The notes: generated by a model not told the origin, from the letters alone. Positions 33,611 through 46,321 are shown, counted from the first letter of the stretch. The stretch: 64,000 nt of DNA from Strongylocentrotus droebachiensis (GCA_035222895.1 JAVYIG010001043.1:332832-396831); one strand, 5' to 3'. Program-made: numbers and translations.

Positions 33611-34466
33611 TATCGGGTCACTACACGAGTCCCATCCAGTGCTCCACACAGGCTCTGTCAAGGCATCTTGGGTGCATAACTCTGGTAGGAGGAGGCAGAC
33701 TATTGTGTTCCTGGCCGCATTTAAATGTTGTGTGTTCGTCTCCGAATGTTTGTTTTGCTGAATCGGGATGCTTACAGGCATGTGTGTTAAGAGATGCGCC
33801 TGTTCTTTTTCTTTTCATAACTTTGGGATATACAGTTTACATTCTTCTGATTGTTAATTTTCGAACACATGATAACCATGATTACCAACATCATATTTAC
33901 CTTATATTTACTTTTAAGTTTTAAATGTATAATTTGTCTTGTATTATTGGGGGGTAGTCCTCGACAAATCATTTTTGAGTTTTGACTACCCCTTCCACAT
34001 TTGCTGATTTTTTTTCTTTTTAAAACATACATTGCTCCAACTGGAGTCGTTTTATATATAATGTACATGTTCTATTTTTGTATTATATGTATGTGTTTTA
34101 TTTTATGTATCTCCTTATGTTTTGCATTTCTGGAGAAATAAATTGAACTTAAACTTGAACATGGTTATCACGCGCTCGCAAAATAGACGATTAGAAGGAA
34201 AGCAAGAGCATACCCCAAACTGTTGATATACACATATATTATGAATATAAATAAATAGCTGTTACCTGTCATATTATAAACATATGGGCATTTGAAGAGC
34301 CATCTTTTTCAGGGGATAATACTCTGCTACACTACCATACAAGGAATGAACAAGATCACTTTTGTGGTTACCTTGCCTAGAACCCAGTCTTCTCTTGTAC
34401 TACATATATCATCATGTTGAAAATCATTACTTTATTTAAAATTGATTTCATTTTTCTTTCTGTCAG

Positions 34467-34524
34467 GTGGTTTAGAGAAATGGAAAAGAAATATGGCTGT
34501 TTGCTTTTCATCTAGACGAAGAAG
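34467..34524 (+). pseudogene. Copy B exon 4, with TAG stop
   Basis: CTGTCAG acceptor and G|GTAAGC donor, 58 nt. The third codon is TAG (34473-34475), AAG in copies A and C. The remainder reads RNGKEIWLFAFHLDEE. One base change explains it. Confidence 0.7.
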
Positions 34525-34869
34525 GTAAGCCCGCCCTGTTTTCCTTTCATTCACTGAACTGAAATATTGCGTCGAATTTAGTAGCATTCAAGAAACATGC
34601 ATGCCTAAAGATCTCCCTTCGACTACCAAAACTGAATGACAACTGGCATTTTTCGGGGGGGGGGGGTATATACAAAAATGAACATGTATGAAATTAATCT
34701 TGCGCAAAATGATTTCGTCATCGAAAGCAATTGGTGAGGTTAATTTTCCTACAAAGTCAGCTATATATTTCATTATAGATATAGAATACAAAAAACGGCA
34801 CGTTTATTATTTATTCTGAATACAGGGAATACAAAACAAAAAACATCTTTAAAAATTCATACCAGAACC

Positions 34870-35200
34870 GATGACTATAGTCTACAGGAACAGACCGTTT
34901 TCACTAGATCTGGTACTCCGCAACCGGGTGTCTAAACTTTGAGACTCTGCTGAATGCACAGTGTGACTGGATTCCATAGGCCTAGTGCTACCGATTACCA
35001 TTACATTGCCAGAGGTTGATAGAGCTATGCCTGGCTTAATAATATAAAGCATTATGCAAAAGTTATGTGCATGCAGACTACTTTGACTTCATAGTATGGT
35101 ATTACATGAAAATATTCAAAGTGGGAAAACTTTGCAAAAAGAATAAAAAACTTTTGACAGAAAGAAAGAGAGGAAGAGATATAGAGAGTTGGGAGGGGAA
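34870..35200. repeat. Intron 4 segment shared with 26700-27130
   Basis: Tagtctacaggaacagaccg and gggaaaactttgcaaaaa are held in common, followed by a GA-rich tract (35165-35235, 35400-35455). Confidence 0.6.
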
Positions 35201-35855
35201 CATGGCAGAGAGAGAGAGGGAGAGAGATACGAGAGAGCAAAGTTCTTTTCGTGCCCCCCTCCCCACCTGCTTTTAACTTTTATAACAAGAGTACCTAAAA
35301 TGAAAGACGTTTATTTTCTCTTCGTTATTGCTTTGTTTTTTGTTGTTATCATTGGTCAGAAATTGTTCGGAAAAATACGTCAATGTAAAGGAAAGGATAA
35401 AATGAGAGAGAGAGAGAGAGCGAGCGAGAGAGAGAGAGAGAAAGAGAGAGAGATGGAGATACCTTCAAGATATTCCAGCCCCTGAAAAGCCCCGTGTCAA
35501 CCTCTCTAACCTTTTATTTGCCACTGGTACCAATTGGCACACTCGCCCATTCTGCCAAGTTGTCAAACATGCCATTCGACACAAGACAACAGTCACCGTC
35601 TACCAGAATAATTACCTTACGTAATAACTCTGCGAAATCAGCCTTTTCCGGTGTTCGTTTAGTTCCTGACAACCCTAACAAGGTGTATTTAAATCTTGAT
35701 TAGTTGGTAGGCCTACTGGAAACATGTGAATAATCTCGAGGTGTTTGGTAAAACTACCGCATTGGAAACGTAATATGGCATGGGGGATCATTTCAGTGAC
35801 ATAATACACAATAAGATGGCATATAATCATGTATCCTTCGCACAGCCTGTAAACT

Positions 35856-36411
35856 TTAAAGAGATAGTTGAGTTCGGTTGCAGAGGGCGCTACACCAAAT
35901 AATTTTTGCGTGAGATAATGAAAAACTGAGTGTCAAATTTGAAAGAACATACAATTTAAATGACAAAAACATCTTTGTTTAATCAAGATCGGTTCAGAAA
36001 CTACTTAAATATCCATAAATATAACGATCTATAACATTTGTGTACCACCACAATTATTAGATAATTTGAATCAGTCGTTGAAAAAAATGAAATAGCGCCT
36101 TTTACGTTGTATTTCAGCCAATTGCCGATGTTGGCTTTTTTGTGTTGATTATATTACGCACAGCCAGCCGACTCATGTATTGTTATTATTGATTAATTTA
36201 TTCATTAACGGTCACCGTATTTATTTGAAAGTGGAGCTGAATTGGTATGATCATATTGGCAACATTTTACACATTTTGGGGTTTAAATTTACCTTCATTG
36301 CAAGTTTATGTTATCAAAGGGCACTAGGAATGTCATAGATAAGAATGAGAACAACAACCATGCACTTTGAAGGCACTTGCGGTCTAAAAACATAACTCAA
36401 TTATCCCTTTA
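35856..36411. mobile_element. Foldback MITE, inverted relative to 14218-14782
   Basis: Left end ttaaagagatagttgagttc, right end aactcaattatcccttta. Inner sequence such as gtgtcaaatttgaaagaaca is the reverse complement of the copy at 14.2 kb. It lies in intron 4 of copy B. Confidence 0.7.
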
Positions 36412-36856
36412 TAGACGCGTAGTAGTGGGCTCACATTGGCCATTGACACCATTCGGGCGTTAACCACACAACAGGTGTTGCCAATCACCGGGAGTGGCAT
36501 TCAGTTTTATAAATAAATAATAATTATATTGGCTTCTTGTATAGCGCTCATGTCAGTCAGATTTGACCCTCCTGGCGCTCCAACAGGTATGTAATACTCT
36601 GCCAAAAAAATGGCAATTTTGCTGTCAGTTAGGTAGCATAATAAGGGATTATGTTATTATTTTGTGCATGTAATTATATATTTATGAATATGTATTCGTC
36701 TATTTATTTGTTTTACTGTATTTATGTTCCTACTTCCTCCAGTCTATTGGTTTATTTATTTGTTTATTGATTAATAATTGGTTCTTTAATTATGCAGTTA
36801 TTCTATTCTTTTAAATCTAGATGGTTATAGATTGTGATTTGTTTTTCCCTGCTCAG

Positions 36857-37075
36857 GTAACCGGCCTGTCGCCCAACATATATTTCATCATCGGTTCCAT
36901 ATTGTCGACATATTTCGTTTTCCGCTGGTCGGAGTCATTCTTCCGCCTAAATCTTCGTTCGAAGAGATCCCAGTCTATGCATATGACAACTCCATAAAAG
37001 TTGAGCTCACACTCCAAGAGAGCGGTCGCTTCATGGAAATTGATACCAGTAAAGCGACGTTCATCGTAACGAAGA
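36857..37075 (+). pseudogene. Copy B exon 5
   Basis: GCTCAG acceptor, A|GTAAGT donor, 219 nt, open. It reads NRPVAQHIFHHRF, GVILPPKSSFEEIPVYAYD, and ends GRFMEIDTSKATFIVTK. R-F/Y-M-x-IDT-x-KAT is conserved in all three copies. Confidence 0.7.
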
Positions 37076-37451
37076 GTAAGTTTCCTGTTGCCAAGGGCCG
37101 GACACACATATATAACCTTAACTCTAATGTTAACTCTAACTCCTACTCCAACTATGACTATAACTACAAATACAACTACAATAACAGCCACAATTAAAAA
37201 CTAAACCTAAAACTCCTTTCGAAAACTCAACGTGAGGCAATTTCAGTGGCCATGTAATACCTTTTCCAATGTGCGAACAATGCAAACACGTATTGCGTAA
37301 TCCGAAGGTGATTTCTATAAAATAAACAATATGAAAATTTCCCCCGAGTAGATTTTTAGAAAGTATGTAGTAGCAAAAATGATGTGATGTTAAAGATAAA
37401 TGAACGAAGGTAAAAACATTCCAGTTATTTTAAATTTTCCTTAATTTTCAG

Positions 37452-37639
37452 CCATTTTAACTTTGAATCGCTACAAGAATATTCATCATGATGAAGAGAA
37501 AGGCACCCCAGTCGTCATCTCGACATGGACCAAGCCAGCTAACATCGATGCGGACAGTGACATCGACCCCGACATCCACGGCGACGGTGGCAAGCCAATG
37601 TGCATTGAGGGTAACAATGATGGTCCCTTGGAGATAGTT
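37452..37639 (+). pseudogene. Copy B exon 6 (central trefoil), intact
   Basis: TTTTCAG acceptor, GTT|GTAAGT donor, 188 nt, in phase. TILTLNRYKN, then PVVISTWTK, a long acidic loop (DADSDIDPDIHGDGG), and MCIEGNNDGPLEIV. The acidic loop is longer than in vertebrate IL-1 proteins. Confidence 0.7.
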
Positions 37640-37895
37640 GTAAGTTTAACTGAATTTCATTTGAATTTATTTTGACTCATTAAAAAATAAGATAAAGATC
37701 GATGCATACAAATTGCTAGATTACACGGGAAAACAAAAAAGAAGAAGAAGAAAGAGAAAGAGGAAACATCAAGACGGATAAGGGAATGACTGCAGATTTA
37801 AAAAAACTTGTCTATTTTATCCCCTTTAATCAGATTTGAAAACAGTGCCAACAAAAATAAATTGATCTATATATTATTTTGTATCAAAATGACAG

Positions 37896-38013
37896 GTTTT
37901 GCCAGACCGCATGACAAAACCGAAAGCTAGGATTCCGCAAAATAACAGGTTCTTCTTCATGAATGTAGACTTGTCAGGAGGCACTCTCATCAAGGCCGCT
38001 AACGCAAGAAAAG
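37896..38013 (+). pseudogene. Copy B exon 7, intact
   Basis: GACAG acceptor, AAAG|GTAATT donor, 118 nt. VLPDRMTKPK, then NNRFFFMNVDLSGGTLIKAA. It has the same length as in copy A. Confidence 0.7.
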
Positions 38014-38045
38014 GTAATTGCCTTATGATATTAGGGCCGACAAAA

Positions 38046-38558
38046 AATTGTTTGGTTGTCCTCGATTGCTTTTCTAGAGTAGGGCCGGGCGGGCGGATTT
38101 TTTGTTGTGTGTGTGTGTCTTTCTTTAATCATTTTTTTTCCCCATTTTTTTTCCTTACAAAAATAGAAATCATTGGGATGTCAAGCATTTAAACGAACGA
38201 AGTCAATAAACCACTTTAATATGATAAAAAGACTAGTTTATTATCATCTTCTATAACATATTTACAATGAATATCAAGACCAACAGAGAAAGTATTTTTG
38301 GCTTTAAAATACAGCACCTTTTAAAATGAGTTTAAGAATGCTCAGAACCTGATTTGAATGAACCCCATTTTGACATAGAAAAAATAAAAATGGGATGTTA
38401 ATCACTCCAGAATTGCGTACTGAAAAGACCAAACTGGCAACGGGACGCATTTTGATCCTTGCAAAATGCATAAAATAGTATGTTAGGTGTTTAAAATTGC
38501 TCCGAAAAAAAAAGCAGGCCGAAAATGACGAGCGGGCGATCGAGGACAACCACATGAT
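38046..38558. mobile_element. MITE-like element in intron 7 of copy B
   Basis: Left ttggttgtcctcgattgc and right gcgatcgaggacaaccac are inverted. Both arms continue into cgggcgggcgg-type and cgagcgggcg words. Copy A has no such sequence 30 bases after its exon 7. About 510 bp, non-coding. Confidence 0.6.
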
Positions 38559-39271
38559 TTATTTTCTTGGCCTGATGCTGATAACAACAACACAATTATA
38601 AAAACTTACGATGATGAAAATATTAATGATAATTATAATAGTCATGATTATACTAATTATAAATTTAATAATAATAATAATAATAACAAATATAATAATA
38701 CTACTAATAAGATTGGTAATAATTATGATATCAATGAAAGTGCATCACTCGTTCCTTCTATTTTAAAGACTGTATAAACCTGACTAGTACCCCCCCCCCC
38801 CCCGATGACCTATAACTCGTAGTGTTCAACGGAGAGTTCCTTCATATTTCACTCTTCTTTTAGTTTATTTTTTCAAGAAAATACTGCATGCAAACTAGGT
38901 GATATGAGGTGCTCACCAAGAGTGTCTCGCAATAGAATTCATGTTTATTTTCATCATATATTTTTTGGTGAAATCAATTTTAAATGTGAAAATATGAAAC
39001 ATGAATAGGCTACATTTCTGAAACTAAAGTGAAGCTCAAATAATAATGATGATGAGCATGATGATAACAACAAAAATAGATATAATGATAATAACAATCA
39101 TGTTGATAAAAGGGATATTAATGACATTATAAATATTCTAATAATATTAATGATGATAAGGATAGCAGTAATAATTATTATAGTAGCTAAATCTAGGGTA
39201 TTAATTGCCAAAGCTCTTTGGAAGCACATTGAGACGTTATATAATGTCATATGTGCTATAAAAGAAATTAA

Positions 39272-40579
39272 TATAGGATTTCCCGGCCAAATTCGCGAGT
39301 TTGTCATTCAAATTAATTTGTCTTGCGTTCAAATTCGACGGTTTTAGTGCAGTCAGGTATATCTCGGGTTTATATTCCCTTTTCTAGTTTTCAAATCTAT
39401 GGAATTTTCGTTAGAATCTACGTATGTTTCATTCAAATTAATGAACAATGTGCATATTTCGCTATTTGGTCATTCGATTTGGCGCAACACGATTTTCTGA
39501 CAACGCGACGGTGTACTTCCAGCATTCTAATTCATTTGTAGCATTCAAATTAGCACTTTGTGCACTTAAATTGATGGTCAATATACATTTCTCGTTTATT
39601 ACACACTTTTTATAGCTCATTCTTTTTCTTTCAAGATTGTTTTTTCATGTGTATTTCATCATATTTCATTTTCTTGCATTTATACACTTATACTTATTAG
39701 ATTTATCTGATATTCATCAGCATTTAAGTTTGATTGTTAAGAAGAAAAAAACAACTTGCATCTACGGACCTGATGGTCTCAGTATATTTGTAAATGTTCA
39801 TGTAAGGAAGTTGTTTGTCTTATGTTTCATCATAAATTCATCATAATTTCATCATAATTTCATTAAGGAAGAAGGGTACAATATTGTGACTGGGGTAGGG
39901 ACTAGAGTCAACAATTTGAACATGATTCATTATTTAGCCATTGTCTTTAGCCATCGATCTGCTGGCGGGCAAGTAAATTAGGAAACTCTTTAAGAAAAAC
40001 AGAGGGGTGTGCTGGGTATAAGAGATGATGTGAAGTACTTTTGTAAAATTCCGAGTCTGTAGTATATAAAAAGGGGCGATTGAGGGTACCCCCACCTTTC
40101 CCGGTTATATGAACATGTCCGTGCAGAAATGCTATATCCCTTGATTTCGCCCCTTCTTTACTTTATGTCTGACTACACCCATCTGCATTGTCCTGAAAAT
40201 AAATAAATGGAATAACAGCTTAGACCACAATGGCAAATCATGCATTTTAACTGCATTATTTAAAAACTGTAAAAGTTTGTTGCAATTCTTACCCCTAACA
40301 TTCCTAACTTGAAACAAAATATTACGAATACGAATGACAGGTATTAATTTCAATGATACAAATTACGCTTCGACAAGTGAATATTAATTTGAATGCTAGT
40401 TGAGCAGTTTCTAAATTGAATGACAGATCTATAAAACCCTTCGACCAAAATCCTAAATTAAATACAAAAACTGGAAAATTGAATGATAATTGGCATGGCA
40501 AAGCCGATCGGCGCTAACTTAAATGCAAAGTAAATGAATTCGAATGACAAACACGCGAATTTGGCCGGGAAATCCTATA
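39272..40579. mobile_element. 1.3-kb element, TATAGGATTTCCCGGCC termini
   Basis: Left tataggatttcccggccaaa, right ttggccgggaaatcctata, perfect over about 20 bp, with cgcgagtttgtcattc and its complement continuing the arms. Inside, caaattaat/cattcaaatt words recur in the left half and their complements in the right half. No open frame resembles a transposase. It lies in intron 7 of copy B. Confidence 0.7.
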
Positions 40580-41845
40580 TTAGTATTAATAATAAAAATG
40601 AAAATAATAATATTAATAACATTGATAAGACTGTAATGATAATGTAGTATTTCCCGCTTAATTTTGCAACGTGGTTTTTCGGTTTAATGTTAAGAGCATT
40701 CAAACTCACGAGAGTTGTAATGGCCACGACAAATTATAATTCCGACTTATTTTGGTTCGTTCTAATTCGTTACTCATGCAAAAACTTTTCAAATGAGTCA
40801 TGTAGATGACAATACGGAACATAAGATTTAACGAATGGTCAATCATTTTAATTTTCTCTCGTTCGAATTTGTTATCAGTGCAAACAATTTTTCAAATGAG
40901 TCACCCGAATTATAAAAAAACACGTAATTTAAGGATTGGGCATTCGACATAATTTTCCCTCGTTCGAATTTACTATCCTTGCAACAATTTTCAAAACAAC
41001 TTTTCATGAAATGGCAAGCATGTTTTAAATAAGTTTTAGATTTAAGATGCATTGTCCAAAACCAGCTATTATTACATGTAGGCCTTCCTTGCTCATTCTC
41101 CTTCGATCTGTCACCTCATCAGTCACTCCCAAAGTTCCAATATGAAAGTATAAACATAATTTCGAAAAGGTGCACAATTTCAAGCAATGGTTTAAATTAA
41201 ACTTTCTAAAAGGAACACATATGAAAACAAAAAAATAGCTTAACAATCATACTGTCATTTTAAATATTGTAAAATATGTTTTTTGTTAAAGTCTTTAAAT
41301 CTGATGACTTTGCATTTGAAGAAACAAGTAATCTCATGAACGACAAGAGAATACACATGATATATGGCACAACAAGCCTATACACATATCAATATTACAC
41401 AAACACAAAGTGACATACACAGATATAGAGATATGGATATATATGGAAAGAAAAAATACAAACACTCACACACAAACATACGGAATCAACGAATAATCGA
41501 ATTGAATTTCCCTAATTGCCCGAAGAGGGATACTCAGGATTACTTTGGTTATTTGAACGCATGTACCTCGAATTATTCCACACACGAAATTTGAAATCTG
41601 ATATCGGAGGTTTAACATCGAATCTGGTGAAAACGAATGCAGGGGGTATTGGGGATCATATTATCTCTATTGCTCTCGTAATCTCATTAATTTACACCAT
41701 CAATATTCTCAAAACCAATTCGTTATTAATAATCATAAGCCTCATTCGTTTTTATTGTTCTTGCTCGTTTTATTTCAATTTTTAATGTTTTTCCTTTTCT
41801 TCTTGTTCTTCTTCTTCCCGTCTCTCTCCATCTTTCTTGAAACAG

Positions 41846-41943
41846 ATTTGTACATAACGTCTTTGCCAGACGGTGATAACCCCAACGTGTGGATTGGTAA
41901 TCTCGGGGAAACAAAAACAGAATTTACATCTCCGATCGTCTAA
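41846..41943 (+). pseudogene. Copy B exon 8 (last strands, stop), intact
   Basis: GAAACAG acceptor. DLYITSLPDGDNPNVWIGNL, then GETKTEFTSPIV and TAA. Same frame and register as copy A. Confidence 0.7.
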
Positions 41944-42575
41944 ACTGTCATGACGTCACTCAAGGACGTCCATAGGTTCATTATTTCCAACAAACGGCTG
42001 GAATGGTAGCCTACTGCTTGGACTGTTCCTTCTAGGTCATTTTCGCGATGTGATTAAATCTAATGCACATATCTTTTGTGAAGTGCCTGGTTACAAATAA
42101 TTCAATATTAGTAGTAAGAATGTAAATGGCATATATGACGTGTAGTGAGGACAAGCCAGGCTTGTCTTGAGATGTTTATCCTGAAGAAAAAAAGCGTTAT
42201 TCAAACAAAAAAGAAAAAGAAAATGGAAGAAGAAAAAAGAAGAAGAAATCAAAGAAATCAAAGAGGAAACAAAACGAAAAAGAAAAAAGAAAGAAAAAGC
42301 AGCGCTTCCAGGTTTTTTTGCTCAACCTTTTCACTCTCTTTCGTCATAACTCTTTTTCTTCAAATTACCGTCAAGTCATTGCGTTTTTGTCTTTTCGGGG
42401 TTTATCTACTTGCCAAGTTTTAAGAATGTATAATGTCTATGCATGCCCTGTATAAAGAACTTATTCTACATCTTTGTTTAAATGTTTACAGGAGGCCGTC
42501 TATCGGAACATGTAAATGGCTCAGTTTTCTTAGTATCCCCCCCCCCTATATACATCATATGGCGCTTTAGAATGA

Positions 42576-42581
42576 AATAAA
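42576..42581 (+). promoter_or_regulatory. Polyadenylation signal AATAAA of copy B
   Basis: AATAAA lies about 630 bases after the stop, at the end of the region conserved with copy A. The position in copy A has mutated to CATAAA. Confidence 0.5.
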
Positions 42582-42682
42582 GATCTTTAACTTGATACAA
42601 CAGGAAGGGAACCCATAAGAGGCCCCTTCCACCTCAAGCTAATCCAACGAAAATTATTTCAAAATTGAGGGAGGATATTTGA

Positions 42683-42905
42683 AATATTCAGTTTCAGTTT
42701 TAGTCTCAGTTATTATTGTTTCATATTTGACATACATTTCACATTTTGCAATAATTTCACCAAAAAATGCTACTGATATTAAAACATAAATTATATTAAC
42801 AGAAGTTAAAAAACAAAAAAAATATTAAACAAAAATAAGAAATGAGCCACTATCTCGCACCTATTTGTTTGAATGCGTTAAATCAAAAGACTGAACTAAA
42901 GAAAA
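42683..42905. repeat. Dispersed repeat, related to 58797-58990
   Basis: Catatttgacatacatttca then cattttgcaataatttcacc are shared with the copy after exon 2 of copy C. Non-coding. The 42906-43640 stretch after it shows nothing I can name. Confidence 0.5.
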
Positions 42906-43639
42906 GTGACATGTGTATGGGCCTACGTTAAGAGCTATAATTGTGAGTTATTGGCGCCGAAGGGAAAGTCATTTTATATCAGTATGTTTAATATATTTTG
43001 TTGTACTAATATAAGCGGGACGGAAAGCTTTGCCGGCAGTTCGCTTGAAGATGTCGTTGACGAAACTGTTCCTGATATTCCTTTTATAATAGTCTTAAAA
43101 ATAGATGGAACGAGCAATTTTAGGTTTACTGTCATTACTACAATAGTGAAACAAAATTACTTGGCAACCACTGCAATAAAACTTATGGAAGCAGTGGCGT
43201 GAATTTCGGGCCACATTCCCTATAATATCTTTTGCATTTTGAAGACCATATCAGAAACAAATTGCAACTTTACAACAATAGACAGCTTTATGAACGTAGA
43301 ATGCAAATGGAATACAAATATTTTCCATCTTATTATTGAACAAAAGGGAATTAAAAACTCCTTTTACACACTCTTTTAAATAACGGGTGAACAGGGGTCG
43401 AATTTGCCGCAGTTACGGAGATGACATAACGTTTTACCCGATCGGCTCGCCTATATAGCTGAGTCTATATGCCGTGCTTAATTAATACAAATTCCAATCT
43501 TAAAAGCTCATATTTCAAGCTTTCAGAGATCCTTTACTCCTCTGACAGACACTTAAATAGCACGTAATTGATATTATCGCAATCTATGGCATTTAAGCTT
43601 GCTGTTGATATACAATTTATCTTTTCATATTTCACTTCC

Positions 43640-44400
43640 GACAGGGTCTTTATTAACTCATATCCTGCGATAAGCTTGCTTGCACGCTACCGTTATAGTT
43701 ATTTGTACATGCGAGTAAGCTACTGCTTCGCTGCTTCTTGCTGTTTGCAAGCATTCGTAAGAGCAGTTATGCAGTGTTCATGCCCATTGTACTGTGCTAA
43801 TGCTAAGTTCACACCGACGCCGAATTGATGGCGCATTAAATCGGCGAGCAAAGCGGCGGCAAAGCGTAACAAAGCTTAATTAAAGCGTAAAGACCGTAAT
43901 AGAGCGTGAGAAAGCTTTGAGCAATTCGGGACATTCGGCAAGAGCGCCAATTTTTTTTAAACTGTTTAAAAATTTGAGGCGATCTTTCACGAATTGCGTA
44001 AAGCGGGGAGAGCGTATTAAAGCTTATCAAAGCATCACAAAGCTTATCAAAGTTTTGCTCAAAGCGTAGGAAAGCTTAACAGAGTTTAAATTTGTGGCGC
44101 TCTTGCCGAATGTCCCGAATTGCTCAAAGCTTTCTCACGCTCTATTACGGTCTTTACGCTTTAATTAAGCTTTGTACGCTTTGCCGCCGTTTTGGTCGCC
44201 GATTTAATGCGCCATCAATTCGGCGTCGGTGTGAACTTAGCATAACATATCTCAGGAGATCGTGAGATTTTTTGAAAAAATGACGCCGAATTGATCGCCG
44301 ATTTAAAGCGCGACATTCGGCGTCGGTGTGAACTAGGCATTAGTGTTTTGCAACGCGCTGTTGATAGTACTATCGCGTTAATCCGATTATCTTAAAATAA
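43640..44400. repeat. Copy of the 25.8/28.7-kb dispersed repeat, interrupted by a foldback
   Basis: Gcgagtaagctactgc, gcattcgtaagagcagttat and catgcccattgtactgtgct on the left, and tagtgttttgcaacgcgctg on the right, are the pieces of the family in arm 2 at 28.5-28.7 kb. The foldback at 43801-44338 separates them. Confidence 0.65.
43801..44338. mobile_element. Long foldback element with GTTCACACCGACGCCG arms
   Basis: Left tgctaagttcacaccgacgc and right complementary gcgtcggtgtgaacttagca (ending 44243) give arms of about 200 bp with few mismatches. A second, partial copy of the right end (44280-44338) follows. Arms are filled with aaagcgtaa/aaagctt words. Non-coding. Confidence 0.75.
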
Positions 44401-44874
44401 ACTTGGCACGTACTGTCATTCATTAAAGTATTTAATTTGTTTTCTCCTTAAATTAGTGTCGCATCAATTTCAATATGTGTATTCGGTAATGTTGGCTATA
44501 TTATGCAGTGTTTGGGTGTATGCGTGTGTGAGAGAGAGAGAGTTTGTGTACACGCGAGTACTCTCCCTCAAATGTGAACGAAATGGAATATGTGCTGTAT
44601 CAAATTGTTAAGGTGGTAGCTTTCAGTTTCCTACTCGTATTTATATAGTCCATAATCTGGCCTATTTAATTGTGATCTCCACCGCACCAACGCTACCTCT
44701 CCCTACTTACTTGCTACCAGCCAATGATGGCGTGATCATTAAATTAGGACGCCGCCCGGTGAGCATAATAATGAGTTTGTTGATAACGCCATCTTCGACG
44801 GCTTGAATCAAGTGTGTAGTGAAATTATAAAGGACCGTGCAGAATCTGGACTAGTATTTATACTGCTTTGGTCC

Positions 44875-45830
44875 AAAATTCTAACTGGTATTTCAACTGG
44901 TAATTCAACTGGTATCCATACTCCTCCCACTGTTCAACTGGTATTTCAACTGGTTTCCATACTGGTCCCACTATCCAACTGGTAATTCAACTGGTATTCA
45001 TACTGGTCCCACTATCCAACTAGTAATTCAACTGGTATTCATACTGGTCCCACTATTCAACTAGTATCCATACTGGTCCCACTATCCAACTGGTATCCAC
45101 ACTGGTCCCACTATCCAACTGATATTCATACTGGTCCCACTATTCAACTGGTAATTCAACTGGTATCCATACTGGTCCCACTATTCAACTGGTATTTCCA
45201 ACTGGTATCCATACTGGTTTCCATACTGGTTTCCATACTGGTCCCATTATTCAACTGGTATTTCCAACTGGTTTCCATACTGGTCCCACTATCCAACTGG
45301 AATTCAACTGGTATTCATACTGGTCCCACTATCCAACTGGTAATTCAACTGGTATTCATACTGGTCCCACTATCCAACTGGTAATTCAACTGGTATTCAT
45401 ACTGGTCCCACTATCCAACTGGTAATTCAACTGGTATTCATACTGGTCCCACTATTCAACTAGTATCCATACTGGTCCCACTATCCAACTGGTATCCGTA
45501 CTGGTCCCACTATTCAACTGGTAATTCAACTGGTATCCATACTGGTCCCACTATTCAACTGGCATTTCCAACTGGTATCCATACTGTTTTCCATACTGGT
45601 TCCCATACTGGTCCCATTATTCAACTGGTATTTCCAACTGGTATCCATACTGGTTTCCATGCTGGTCCCACTTTTCAACTGGTATTTCCAATTGGTATTC
45701 ATACTGGTCCCACTATCCAACTGGTATTCATACTGGTTTCCATACTGGTCCCACTATTCAACTGGTATGTCCAACTGGTATTTCCAACTGGTTTCCATAC
45801 TGGTCCCACTATTCAACTGGTATATCTGGC
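44875..45830. repeat. Minisatellite of CAACTGGT / ATACTGGTCCCACTATC units, about 0.95 kb
   Basis: Mixed units tatccatactggtcccacta, ttcaactggtaattcaactg and tttccaactggtatccatac repeat dozens of times with higher-order blocks. Small outliers occur at 47270-47370 and 49655-49760, both ending in a shared ggaatttcgayctggga motif. Tyr/Trp/Ser-rich frames are by-products. Confidence 0.85.
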
Positions 45831-46321
45831 GCGTTGTTTCAATTTCCATTTTAAGGGTGAAATTCAGATTAGATCACAAATATGCCAACTAATGTATCAC
45901 TAGAAACTGGTAGGCTAACAGATGGCCATAGGACAAGTTTTAGGTCAAGTACATATCGGGTGATTTATAAAAATACAAATACAACCACCTCCATAGCAGC
46001 TGCGATATACGAGAGTTTCGCCGGAAATATAACGATGTTTTAATGACGTCACTATATGGACCAACACTGCCCAAGCAGACGACATCCCATAGAGAATGAA
46101 CATAATTGCAAAACTATTATTTCTTAAATTATAATGAGTTTAGTATATATAAATGTAATGGTATGTCAAACTATTCAAAAGGGGATATGACCCGATTCTG
46201 ATAACTAAAATCCTTTGCTTGTAAATACACAGGATAGGGTTAATTAACAATCAAATAAACAAGACTTTCAAATTGAAAACCCCCCGGAATGATATTAAGG
46301 ACGGCATTTGTTCCCTCTTGA

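Larger units (their letters stand above)
30568..41943 (+). pseudogene. Copy B of the PDZ / IL-1-like gene family, eight exons, disrupted
   Basis: Exons: 30568-30681 (exon 1, interrupted by a SINE, resumes 30969-31019), 32271-32434, 33287-33395, 34467-34524, 36857-37075, 37452-37639, 37896-38013 and 41846-41943 (TAA stop). All junctions are GT-AG with matching phases. The protein has a Ser/Ala-rich start (MEAELASTESRSGSQAS), a PDZ-like domain over exons 2-4, a linker region in exon 5, and an IL-1-like trefoil over exons 5-8. Disruptions are the SINE in exon 1 with in-frame stop and an in-frame TAG at 34473-34475 in exon 4, whose 58-nt length means skipping would shift the frame. It may be a pseudogene in this haplotype; the C-terminal exons are perfectly open, so decay is recent. 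A 3' end with AATAAA follows at 42576. Confidence 0.7.

Noticed and set aside
36853..37191. 112-residue minus-strand frame
   Set aside because: Antisense shadow of copy B exon 5.
44803..45892. Tyr/Trp/Ser frames across the CAACTGGT array
   Set aside because: Minisatellite translation, no start context or splice sites.
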